DNA from: Reichenbachiella ulvae
GTDB taxonomy: Bacteria > Bacteroidota > Bacteroidia > Cytophagales > Cyclobacteriaceae
Direction of reading: 5' to 3'
DNA length: 64,000 nt
Assembly: GCF_025833875.1 (NCBI RefSeq)
Contig: NZ_JAOYOD010000001.1
Span: 5,181,501-5,245,500 of the forward strand
Shown here: piece after piece, positions 45,803-54,009 of the stretch
Numbering within the stretch: position 1 is the stretch's first letter
Layout of the letters: every line of letters begins with the position of its first letter
Position numbers and translations under genes: made by a program
The notes under the pieces: generated by a model
What the model was told of the DNA's origin: nothing
What the model saw: the letters and a program-made list of their open reading frames with translations, nothing else
Databases searched by the model: none

Positions 45803-47491
45803 ATGAAAATAAAGAATATATATCAAGGCTTATTTCTTCTTTGTTTGTCACTGTTAGTAGGCTGTAATGACTTTTTGGAGCCAAAGCCAGACAACAGGTT
45901 GACAGAAGAACAGGTTTTAGAAAACCCGATTTTAGCAGAAGGGTGGCTTTTGAAGGCCTATAAAGGTCTTCCGAATAATTATAATTTTAATACAGATGCC
46001 AGTTCAGATGATGCTGAATTGAACAATCCAAATGCAGCATCGAGGCGTATGAACTCAGGAGGATGGGCGGCCAATGACAACCCTTTTGGGATTTGGTCAA
46101 AAGCGTATGAGATGAATCTTTATCTAAACACGTTCATATCTTATGTAGATGATATCGAATGGTCTTGGACTAGTGAAGATCGAGATCAATATTACAGAAC
46201 CAGACTAAAAGCTGAAGCTCATGCTCTCAGAGCTTGGTATGGTTTTCAGCTCCTACAAGCACACGCAGGTAAAGCTAATAGTGGTGAACTTTTAGGATTT
46301 CCAATTGTAACTTCTGTTTTGACAGCTGAAGATGATATCAACATTCAGCGATCAACTTTTGCAGAATGTGTTGATTACATTATTCAGGATTGTGACGCAG
46401 CTTTGGCTGGTCTTCCAGATAAATGGGAAGATACTGGGGATGCTGATTATAATCATGTGTTTGGTCTTCGCAACGAGAATAGAATCAATGGTTTGGCTAT
46501 TAAGATTTTAAAATCTCGTCTGGCACTGTATGCGGCGAGCCCGGCATATGACGATGCAGCTGCTGCAACATGGCAAATTGCAGCTGACTATGCGCTAGAA
46601 GCGGTGCAAGCAAATGGGGGTATGGTGTTAGATCCTAGCGACATCACTTACTATTTGGATTTCAATTCTGCTGAGGTGGCTTGGGGTGCATCCAAGAGAA
46701 ACAATGCTAACAACTGGGAAGCAGATAATTTCCCTCCATCTCTGTATGGTGAAGGCTTAACGAACCCTACACAGGATTTTGTTGAGGCTTTTCCAATGGC
46801 TGATGGTCTGCCTATTGGACATCCAGCTTCAACATTTGATCCAAGCAATCCATATGCAAATAGAGACCCAAGATTGTCTACTTATGTGATTTACAATGGT
46901 ATGGATTTTAAAGGTTCTATTATCAGAACCTATGTGAATGGAGGAGCAGATGGAATTGGCGCTTCAAATAATATCGCTACTGTGAGTGGATATTACCTAA
47001 AGAAGTTTATGGATGAGAATGTAGTATTGGACCCTACCAATAATGTTGGAACGGAGCATTACTATACTTATGCAAGGATGACAGAGGCTTATCTGAATCT
47101 GGCTGAAGCTGCTAATGAATTGGGTGGTCCAGATCAGTCAATTGGAGGATTTACTCCGAGACAAATCATTAATGATCTTCGAGCCAGAGCTGGAATCACC
47201 AATACAACTTACATCGATGGAGTGACAACAAGAGCTGAGATGAGAGATGTTATTCACAATGAGCGAAGAATCGAATTGAGTTTCGAGGGACATCGTTTTT
47301 GGGATATTAGAAGATGGGAAGAATTGGATGAAATAACAACTGATGTTAAGGGAATGAGAATTTCTGCTGATCAATCTACTTATGAGATCTTTGATTTGGC
47401 CGAGCGAAACTATAAGACCTATCAGGTCTATGGTCCTATTCCCTTCAATGAGATTTTGAAGTATGATATCCAGCAGAATGCAGGTTGGTAA
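45803..47491 (+). CDS. SusD-like glycan-binding lipoprotein 2
   Basis: A 562-residue lipoprotein (MKIKNIYQGLFLLCLSLLVGC, lipobox Cys21). It has the SusD opening NDFLEPKPDNRLTEEQVLEN, helices with AEAHALRAWYGFQLLQAHAG, and the C-terminal signature HNERRIELSFEGHRFWDIRRWE. It differs strongly from SusD 1, so the pairs are not a recent duplication. It follows SusC 2 by 11 nt and probably forms a complex with it. Confidence 0.94.
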   Translation: MKIKNIYQGLFLLCLSLLVGCNDFLEPKPDNRLTEEQVLENPILAEGWLLKAYKGLPNNYNFNTDASSDDAELNNPNAASRRMNSGGWAANDNPFGIWSKAYEMNLYLNTFISYVDDIEWSWTSEDRDQYYRTRLKAEAHALRAWYGFQLLQAHAGKANSGELLGFPIVTSVLTAEDDINIQRSTFAECVDYIIQDCDAALAGLPDKWEDTGDADYNHVFGLRNENRINGLAIKILKSRLALYAASPAYDDAAAATWQIAADYALEAVQANGGMVLDPSDITYYLDFNSAEVAWGASKRNNANNWEADNFPPSLYGEGLTNPTQDFVEAFPMADGLPIGHPASTFDPSNPYANRDPRLSTYVIYNGMDFKGSIIRTYVNGGADGIGASNNIATVSGYYLKKFMDENVVLDPTNNVGTEHYYTYARMTEAYLNLAEAANELGGPDQSIGGFTPRQIINDLRARAGITNTTYIDGVTTRAEMRDVIHNERRIELSFEGHRFWDIRRWEELDEITTDVKGMRISADQSTYEIFDLAERNYKTYQVYGPIPFNEILKYDIQQNAGW

Positions 47492-47514
47492 TGATGAACG
47501 GAAAATGTAAGAAA

Positions 47515-48564
47515 ATGAAAAAGAACTTAATATATATAATGCTGATAGGATTGTTCCTATCAGCATGTTCGAACCAGGAGCGTGTGTTTGATGACTATGA
47601 GGAGCAGAATGTTTATTTTCCGATCCAATATCCTGTCAGAACTTTGTCTCTTAATGAAGAAAGTAGAATTGATAACAGCATTGATTTGGAGCATGCCTTT
47701 AGTATAGGAGCTGCCATTGGAGGCTTATACTCTAATGATCAGGAAAGAGTCGTGGATATTGCTTTAGCACCAGAACTACTGAATAATGTGACTGTAAGTG
47801 GTGCGGCGATAGAATTGATGCCCGCATCCTACTATACCCTTTCATCTGCTGATCAGATTGTGATACCAAAAGGACAGTTTTCTGGCACAATTAGAGTGGA
47901 ATTAACAGATGATTTCTTCAATGATCCTTTGGCCATTGGAGTTAATTATGTGATTCCGCTGGTTATTACGGGTGCTGATGATAATATCGGAATCCTGCGT
48001 GGGGTGGCCTCTGAGATTATTACTGATCCAGATAGAAGAATCAGTTCTGATTGGTCGATAGCTCCGAAGGATTATACCCTCTTTGCCGTGAAATATCAAA
48101 ATAAATTTGATGGCACGTATTTACATGCCGGTATTGATGAGGCTTTAGTGGGACCAGGAGGTGCGGTTGATTCTGTCTATTCGACTTTTTCTGAAGAATT
48201 TATGGAAGATAACCTATTGACAGATGTAGAAACTGCATCATTGACTGATTCTTATGTCAACAATGTTGGTAGGTTCAGTGGTCAACTGATGGTTTCGGTT
48301 GATGATGCCGGTGATATTGTAGTAAGCTCTGCAGCTGGATCCGAATACACAGTTAATGGAACTGGAAAGTTCCTTCCTTCAACAGATGAAGGGGCCCGTG
48401 CTTGGGGAGGTATCAAGAGACAAACAATGGTTTTAGATTATGAATATGAATTTGTAGATCCAGACGATGCAGCCATCACACATTATCATCATGTGTCTGA
48501 TACCTTGGTGTATAGAAACGATAATTTAGTTTTTGAGGAATTCGAAATAGAAGTTACTCCTTAA
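47515..48564 (+). CDS. SusE-like surface lipoprotein (DUF1735-type)
   Basis: The protein is about 349 residues from MKKNLIYIMLIGLFLSAC (lipobox Cys18). A frame extension to a TTG at 47485 is unlikely. The N-terminal part (about 20-165) looks like a DUF1735 immunoglobulin-like domain, with VYFPIQYPVRTLSL and a strand PKGQFSGTIRVELTDDFF, followed by YVIPLVIT. The C-terminal part (about 190-349) resembles DUF4361 or lipocalin-like lobes (NKFDGTYLHAGIDEA). Such proteins after SusD bind glycan at the surface. It follows SusD 2 with 23 nt between them. Confidence 0.8.
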   Translation: MKKNLIYIMLIGLFLSACSNQERVFDDYEEQNVYFPIQYPVRTLSLNEESRIDNSIDLEHAFSIGAAIGGLYSNDQERVVDIALAPELLNNVTVSGAAIELMPASYYTLSSADQIVIPKGQFSGTIRVELTDDFFNDPLAIGVNYVIPLVITGADDNIGILRGVASEIITDPDRRISSDWSIAPKDYTLFAVKYQNKFDGTYLHAGIDEALVGPGGAVDSVYSTFSEEFMEDNLLTDVETASLTDSYVNNVGRFSGQLMVSVDDAGDIVVSSAAGSEYTVNGTGKFLPSTDEGARAWGGIKRQTMVLDYEYEFVDPDDAAITHYHHVSDTLVYRNDNLVFEEFEIEVTP

Positions 48565-48581
48565 TCAAATATTCATGCTTA

Positions 48582-48632
48582 GCTGAGCAGTGTGATGCTG
48601 CTCAGCAATTCTTATAAGCCTCAAAATTGAGG
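48582..48632 (+). other. two hairpins between SusE-like gene and cadherin gene
   Basis: GCTGAGCAG/CTGCTCAGC (48582-48606) is a perfect 9-bp stem with a 7-nt loop. CCTCAA/TTGAGG (48619-48632) follows. Neither has a T-run. They may stabilise the upstream mRNA or partly attenuate expression of the cadherin-repeat gene. Confidence 0.5.
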
Positions 48633-48697
48633 TTAACGGGAATCCTATTTTTAAAATTTAGCCATATGAAGGCAATGGCAATAAAAACCCTAGAATT

Positions 48698-50689
48698 ATG
48701 AAGGAAAATTATTTACATAAAAAGTTGAAAATTGGATTGGTTTTGGGACTGGTTCTAATTGGAGCGTCCATAGAATCTAATGCGCAAGAATGGACGAACA
48801 AAGGTTATTATAATCAAGCCGCTGGCCGAGTATATACTCCGGCTGAGGATCTTTATATTCTATCTACTGACCCAGGAGACAGAACTGCAAAAGATAGGGA
48901 TGGTGTTTTGGAGGTATATGAATATGATATTGCGGGGTCTGCTCCTGATTTGAACAGTGACTTAGAGGCAGGTTGTATGGGAGTTCTGGAAACTACAGTA
49001 ACTGATACCGGTGGAGGAAACCAAAGAGGTTATGATACGAAAAATGCTGATTTGTACACCGACAACGAAATTTATCAATATGCGGGTCTAAGATATAATG
49101 GAGGGATTAATGGCGATAGAGGAAATAATGCGTGGAGAAGGTTTACCGTTAATTTTTCCAGTGCTGGTGATTGGTATTTTATATATCGTGGAGGTACCGC
49201 TGGTAGTAGAATTTCAGGAACCAAATTTGATGTGAAAATCTTAGAAAAGGCAGATATCTCCAATGTGATTTCGTCGATTTCGGTAGATATGACCAGTAAA
49301 ACATTTACCGATTTTGAAACTGCAGGTAAGGGAGGGGTTGTGTCTAACGTTGGTATAATGGAGACGTCAACGGATCTTATAGATGGCGGTCCTGAGACGG
49401 CTTGGTTCAAGGTTTTGGACGGTTTATCAATTCCATCAGCAGGAGAGTACGTCATGGAGTTTAGAATCCATGAAGATGTTGTGAATGCTAATAGCTTCTT
49501 AGGGAGCTTGGCATTGGATAAATCTGAGTTTGATTTACCTCAAGTAGCACCAAATATTAATCCTCAGTCTTTTACAGTGAAGAAAACGGTTCCTAATGGG
49601 ACTGTGGTGGGTACAGTAGTTGCTACTGATATCAATGAAGACCCTATTACATTTAGTATTGAAGCTGGTAACGATGCAGGAATTTTCGCTATTGATGCCT
49701 CTACTGGTGAGTTGACTATTGCTGATCGAACCAATTTACCAGCATCTGATTTATATGAGTTGACTGTAGCTGCCAGTGATGGTATGGCTAGCTCTAATGC
49801 GATCATCACTATCGAGGCGGGCAATAATGCACCTACCATCGCAGCTCAGACTTTTTCTATCATTGAAGATGAAGAAGTAGGTGATGAATTGGGAACAGTA
49901 ATAGCTAGTGATGAAGATGGAGAAATTTTGACTTATTCTATTGCCGCAGGTAATGAAGCCGGAATTTTTGCTATAGATGCAGCTTCAGGAATATTGACCA
50001 TTGCAAAGGCTGAGTTGGTCTATGCGGATCAAAGTCAATATGTTATTACAGTCACTGTTGACGATGGAAATGTCAACAATTCATCCTCTTCAGCTGATAT
50101 TACCATTGATGTCATAGAGTTTAATTTTACTCCTAGTATCAGCGATCAAAATTTTATGGTTGAGGCAGGTGCTCCAGTAGGAACAGAGATAGGAAGGGTC
50201 ATAGCCTCAGATCAAAATGCAGGTGACGTTTTGACTTATTCTATATTGGCTGGTAACAATACAGGTGCTTTTGCGATAGACGAAAACTCGGGTGTAGTAA
50301 CGGTAGTAGATGAAGATGCACTTTGGACATACAATGAATACATTTTGGTGGTACAAGTGGATGATAGTAGAGAAGTAGATAATACTGCTACAGCTAATAT
50401 TACAATTCAGTTAGACTTGAGCAATGTTTTGGCTTCTGAGGTGATTAATAAGAATGATCTTCTTGTGTATCCAAATCCAACTGCTGGCCAACTAAATCTT
50501 GTTCTAAGCAAGGAGATGATTGGAGCGCAGATTTCGATCACGAATCTATCTGGAAAATTGGTGAGAAACTTTAAAGTTATGGGGACTCAACAACAACTTG
50601 ATCTGAATAGCATTCAAGCTGGAATCTATATGGTTAGAATTGAAAATGAAAATTTGACCCTAACTAGAAAATTCATCAAACAGAACTAG
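48698..50689 (+). CDS. T9SS-secreted cadherin-repeat protein
   Basis: A 663-residue protein with signal peptide ending ESNAQ. An N-terminal unknown beta domain (about 30-285) is followed by three cadherin-like repeats (about 287-375, 378-470, 475-570), each with the pattern VGTVxATDxxxDxxTYSI and FAIDxxTGxLTI and calcium-type Asp residues. A T9SS type A sorting domain closes it (LLVYPNPTAGQLNL). It is likely a surface glycan-binding or adhesion protein that extends the SusCD complex; no catalytic motif was found. It is last in the operon and followed by a terminator. Confidence 0.85.
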   Translation: MKENYLHKKLKIGLVLGLVLIGASIESNAQEWTNKGYYNQAAGRVYTPAEDLYILSTDPGDRTAKDRDGVLEVYEYDIAGSAPDLNSDLEAGCMGVLETTVTDTGGGNQRGYDTKNADLYTDNEIYQYAGLRYNGGINGDRGNNAWRRFTVNFSSAGDWYFIYRGGTAGSRISGTKFDVKILEKADISNVISSISVDMTSKTFTDFETAGKGGVVSNVGIMETSTDLIDGGPETAWFKVLDGLSIPSAGEYVMEFRIHEDVVNANSFLGSLALDKSEFDLPQVAPNINPQSFTVKKTVPNGTVVGTVVATDINEDPITFSIEAGNDAGIFAIDASTGELTIADRTNLPASDLYELTVAASDGMASSNAIITIEAGNNAPTIAAQTFSIIEDEEVGDELGTVIASDEDGEILTYSIAAGNEAGIFAIDAASGILTIAKAELVYADQSQYVITVTVDDGNVNNSSSSADITIDVIEFNFTPSISDQNFMVEAGAPVGTEIGRVIASDQNAGDVLTYSILAGNNTGAFAIDENSGVVTVVDEDALWTYNEYILVVQVDDSREVDNTATANITIQLDLSNVLASEVINKNDLLVYPNPTAGQLNLVLSKEMIGAQISITNLSGKLVRNFKVMGTQQQLDLNSIQAGIYMVRIENENLTLTRKFIKQN

Positions 50690-50717
50690 TCAAAAGAAAA
50701 TTAATCACACAACAACT

Positions 50718-50748
50718 AAAGCCACTCAAACATCTTGAGTGGCTTTTT
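50718..50748. terminator. bidirectional Rho-independent terminator
   Basis: The perfect 12-bp stem AAAGCCACTCAA/TTGAGTGGCTTT with loop ACATC is followed by T residues on the plus strand. It separates the Sus operon from the minus-strand DUF4380-like gene. Confidence 0.92.
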
Positions 50749-50754
50749 CTTGTT

Positions 50755-52134
50755 TCAGTGACCCTTAAAGAGAGTTGACCATTTATATGATGTGATAGTA
50801 ACTTGAGTCCACCTTCCTCTTGAAAGGGCCGCACCTTCTCCTTCAGGAATTTTTCCATTAGTGTTCGCAAGGAAGGTGACACGAATGTTGTCTCCGTATT
50901 CTAGCTCGATGTCTTCCCATCTGGTTTCGTAGGGTTGGTAGTCTGTTTTGCTTTCCTTGTTTTTTACTTTGCCTATCAATCGATTATTAACCCAAAGTTC
51001 ATATTCTGATTCACCATCAGTTTCTAGCAGTGTAGTGAGGGATAGGTCATACTTACCTGTAGATTGAGTAAATATCCACTTGGCAGCAGCAGGGGTATCG
51101 GGGTACTTGATCGAGTTTACTGCTAAGGCTTGCCTTCCTTTGTCGTAATAGGCTGGAGCGTATCCTTCGACTGGATAAGAAAAAGCCTCGGCAGGTATAG
51201 TCTTACTTTTGTTTTTGGCAGTAGCTGGTAGTTGAACCAGTGTCCATTCTTCTTTGTAGCTTATTTCTCTTTGTGGATCGACCCATTCCCAAGGGCCTAT
51301 GGGCTCGATCTCTACCATGTCCATACCGTTGTACCAGAGCGAAAAATTGGCGCCCGTGATATCTCCATACACCCAATCTGGATTGACATCAAATCGCTTT
51401 CTAAACATGAGGTCATCCACTTGATACTCGACCCTTCCCATTGACAAATCCATGTCAATTTTCTTCTGTGAAAATGGCCCTGTTACGTGTAAGTTGCCAT
51501 TGATGATTTTAACATTTTCTTCCTCTTTGGGGTTGAAGAATACCTGCTTGTTTGTGCCATAGATGGCAAATCCTTTGGGATATTTTGAATTAGGATTGAT
51601 GGGCATGATGGCTGTGCCACCAGATTTGACGAAGGTTCTACTCCAATGTGCCCATCGTGCCTTTTCTGAAGATATGTTTTTGATCTTTTGAGTGATGATT
51701 AGCTGAGAGGATCGTTTGTCCAATTGGAAAATTCTTGAGAGTTGAACGCCATGAATCGTGTCTTCAGGGCTAGTTAGTTTGACAGTGAAATCATCCTTGA
51801 TTTCATAGTTCCATCGAGCGAACCAATGGAGTCGGGAATTGGCTCGGAATTTTGATGGCCCGATATCCAATCTTCCACCACTGAGATGTTGATTTGGTGG
51901 AGGAGTTCCCTGGTAGGTCCATCCAAACTGTGCAGAGTCAACTTGAATGATGTTTTGGCCATTGATACTGTACTCCAAAACCCGAGCCCCTACGGTAGGA
52001 TTTATAATTACGACAGTGGTTTTATTGCTGATTTTGATGCAATTCTGATATCCGTAAGCAGATTCGATGCTAACATCTGCCAACATCAGCGATGGCATAA
52101 TAAATAGTGAAAGGAAAAAAATAAATTGTTTCAT
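50755..52134 (-). CDS. secreted DUF4380-like protein with C-terminal beta-sandwich
   Basis: A 459-residue protein with signal peptide (MKQFIFFLSLFIMPSLMLA). The first 300 residues look like the galactose-mutarotase-like sandwich of DUF4380: VVIINPTVGARVLEYSING, GGRLDIGP, SRIFQLDKRSSQLIITQKI, MVEIEPIGPWEWVDP. The last about 130 residues form a second beta-sandwich (AKWIFTQSTGKYDLSLTTLLE, YELWVNNRLIGK) like a carbohydrate-binding module. Role: glycan recognition or mutarotation in the periplasm (inference). It is minus strand, just upstream of ThuA's 3' end by 106 nt, and may be in one transcript with it. Confidence 0.65.
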   Translation of the reverse strand: MKQFIFFLSLFIMPSLMLADVSIESAYGYQNCIKISNKTTVVIINPTVGARVLEYSINGQNIIQVDSAQFGWTYQGTPPPNQHLSGGRLDIGPSKFRANSRLHWFARWNYEIKDDFTVKLTSPEDTIHGVQLSRIFQLDKRSSQLIITQKIKNISSEKARWAHWSRTFVKSGGTAIMPINPNSKYPKGFAIYGTNKQVFFNPKEEENVKIINGNLHVTGPFSQKKIDMDLSMGRVEYQVDDLMFRKRFDVNPDWVYGDITGANFSLWYNGMDMVEIEPIGPWEWVDPQREISYKEEWTLVQLPATAKNKSKTIPAEAFSYPVEGYAPAYYDKGRQALAVNSIKYPDTPAAAKWIFTQSTGKYDLSLTTLLETDGESEYELWVNNRLIGKVKNKESKTDYQPYETRWEDIELEYGDNIRVTFLANTNGKIPEGEGAALSRGRWTQVTITSYKWSTLFKGH

Positions 52135-52240
52135 TAATCGTGATTTTGATACAGTTTACAATTTCCCTTCTTGTATTTGTAGATCAAATAGTGAACTCTA
52201 GATCAGTACAGTATAACAAAGGATATGGATGAATGAGTGC

Positions 52241-53056
52241 TTACCCATAGACCGGACTCAGCCATTTCTCTGGGGCCTCGTACTTGCTGGCACTGGCCCA
52301 TTGGATACCACGTTTGATCATTGTGATGGCTTCTGGTACTTCTGTAACATGGGCTAGATTGTGCCCCAAGGAGGTATAAAATATTCTTCCCTTACCGAAC
52401 ATTTTTTTCCAAACTACCGGCATGACACATCCGTCAATCCACTCGTTGAATCGAGCATCAAAAGTAGTAGTCGCCAATACTTTTACATTGGGATCCACAT
52501 GCATGTAGTATTGTTCACTATTCATTTCAAAGTTGCTTAACCCTTTTGATATTGCATCTTTTTTATTTTTGATCTGGACGCTGTAGTCTATGACTCCACC
52601 AGGGTGTGCCACCCATTGACCACCCGTCATGTACTGGTAGGCCACGCTGTTTCGGAAGGCATCGCACATGCCTCCATGCCATCCGGCCATTCCGGCGCCT
52701 TCTTTTACGGCTTTCAATAGTCCTTTCTCCTGTTCTTTGGTGATCTTGGACATCGTATGTATCTGAATGATCAAGTCTATGGATGACATCAATGTCTCAT
52801 CTGTATATGGTTCTAGATTATTGAAGACTTCTACAGTAGCCCCTTCTTCTTGGAGCCAGGGTGTCATATAGTCTCTGAATTTTTCGGGTTCATGACCTTC
52901 CCATCCACCATAGATGAAAAGAACTTTTCTTCCCTTCAGTGAGGGTAATTCAAGGCTTGTTTCTGAATCTAAAGTATTAGCAATTACCGAAGGAGAAATA
53001 GTCAGACCTCCAGCTGCCATGATTGCTTTACTAATAAATGCTCTTCTGTTTTTCAT
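52241..53056 (-). CDS. ThuA domain protein
   Basis: The protein is about 271 residues from MKNRRAFISKAIMAAGG, an RR-containing, Tat-like signal. Longer starts at 53062 or 53065 are possible. KVLFIYGGWEGHEPEKF opens a class I glutamine-amidotransferase-like fold. GAGMAGWHGGMCDAFRNS and WVAHPGGVIDYSVQ, then RIFYTSLGHN, are typical ThuA motifs. ThuA was first linked to trehalose catabolism through 3-keto sugars. Here it sits among sulfatases next to a DUF1080 protein (divergent, 53207). It may process or bind an oxidised sugar (inference). Confidence 0.85.
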   Translation of the reverse strand: MKNRRAFISKAIMAAGGLTISPSVIANTLDSETSLELPSLKGRKVLFIYGGWEGHEPEKFRDYMTPWLQEEGATVEVFNNLEPYTDETLMSSIDLIIQIHTMSKITKEQEKGLLKAVKEGAGMAGWHGGMCDAFRNSVAYQYMTGGQWVAHPGGVIDYSVQIKNKKDAISKGLSNFEMNSEQYYMHVDPNVKVLATTTFDARFNEWIDGCVMPVVWKKMFGKGRIFYTSLGHNLAHVTEVPEAITMIKRGIQWASASKYEAPEKWLSPVYG

Positions 53057-53120
53057 AATCATCAATTTATTGTTTCAAGGTAAAATTGATAACTCATTAA
53101 GTCAATCACGTAATGGTCTA

Positions 53121-53186
53121 AGTACAATAGAACAACTATTAAGATGAATTGAGCTAAGCAAAAGAAGCGATGAAAGCTACTTTAGT
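53121..53186 (+). promoter_or_regulatory. PUL operator copy D with -7-like box
   Basis: AGTACAATAGAACAAC (53121-53136) matches the shared operator at 13 of 16. A weaker second copy (AATTGAGCTAA core, ending 53157) is 21 bp later. The -7-like TACTTTAG (one mismatch) starts at 53179, 43 bp after copy one. It precedes the DUF1080-sulfatase-GH43-GH27 operon. Confidence 0.62.
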
Positions 53187-53206
53187 TTTATTAAATGATA
53201 GACTAA

Positions 53207-54004
53207 ATGAAAAAACTAATAGCCTGTGCCTGGCTTCTCATGGCTCTTCAGTCTTATGGGCAGCAAGTGCTTTCTAAAGAAGAATACACCCCTCTTTTCA
53301 ATGGCGAGAATTGGGATGGTTGGTATCTGAAAATCAGAAGTGGTGATCCAGAGGAAGCCAATCGAGTCTTTGCCATTGAGGATGGGATGATCCACGTATT
53401 CAAAAATCATCCAGATAGTTTTAACCTCAATCAAGGTAATAACAAGACCCATGGTCTCTTCTATACTGAAAAGAAATACAGCATGTATAGTTTTCGCTTC
53501 GAGTATAAATGGGGGGACAAAATCATGAATAATTTCGACCAGTTTCAATATGATGCTGGACTTTACTACCATGTGTACAACGACAAGATCTGGCCGTTTG
53601 GTTTAGAATACCAGATACGCTATGATCATACCAAGAATGAAAACCATACTGGTGACTACTGGGCGAGTACGGTTCAGATGCAATGGTATGCCGATGAAAA
53701 TGGTAGAGCTGCTTTACCCAAAAATGGAGGGGTAACTCAAGAGATCAAAGGAGGAGAGCATCTAGCCAAAATCCCCAAAGTCCATCATGCTCTCGATGGC
53801 GAATGGAATCAGTGTGAGGTGATCGTGATGGCAGATCAATATTCCATTCATAAACTCAATGGTGAAATTGTGAATTATGCCACCGATTTTGATCAGAAAG
53901 AAGGAGTGATAGGTCTACAGTCAGAAACCGCAGAGATCTACTATCGGAATCTGGAAATCAGAGAGTTTGATCAGTTTGTTCCAGCAAATCAATTTTTCAA
54001 ATAA
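53207..54004 (+). CDS. DUF1080 / 3-keto-disaccharide hydrolase family protein 2
   Basis: A 265-residue protein with signal peptide (MKKLIACAWLLMALQSYGQ). The family opening YTPLFNGENWDGWYL is followed by jelly-roll strands (YSMYSFRFEYKWGD, DAGLYYHVYNDKIWPFGLEYQI) and the closing EIYYRNLEIREF. It differs from the 25677 copy in lacking the Cys-rich insert. It heads an operon with a sulfatase 5 nt downstream, then GH43 and GH27, all plus strand. Confidence 0.85.
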   Translation: MKKLIACAWLLMALQSYGQQVLSKEEYTPLFNGENWDGWYLKIRSGDPEEANRVFAIEDGMIHVFKNHPDSFNLNQGNNKTHGLFYTEKKYSMYSFRFEYKWGDKIMNNFDQFQYDAGLYYHVYNDKIWPFGLEYQIRYDHTKNENHTGDYWASTVQMQWYADENGRAALPKNGGVTQEIKGGEHLAKIPKVHHALDGEWNQCEVIVMADQYSIHKLNGEIVNYATDFDQKEGVIGLQSETAEIYYRNLEIREFDQFVPANQFFK

Positions 54005-54009
54005 GCAAC

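Noticed and set aside
51870..51879. ATCTTCCACC, identical to part of the tRNA-His 3' end, as a possible attachment site
   Set aside because: Only 10 bp, inside the DUF4380-like coding region, and no integrase nearby in the PUL; a chance match is likely.
52145..52160. Partial operator-like match upstream of the DUF4380-like gene on the minus strand
   Set aside because: Only 11 of 16 matches and about 10 nt from the start codon, with no -7 box at the shared distance.
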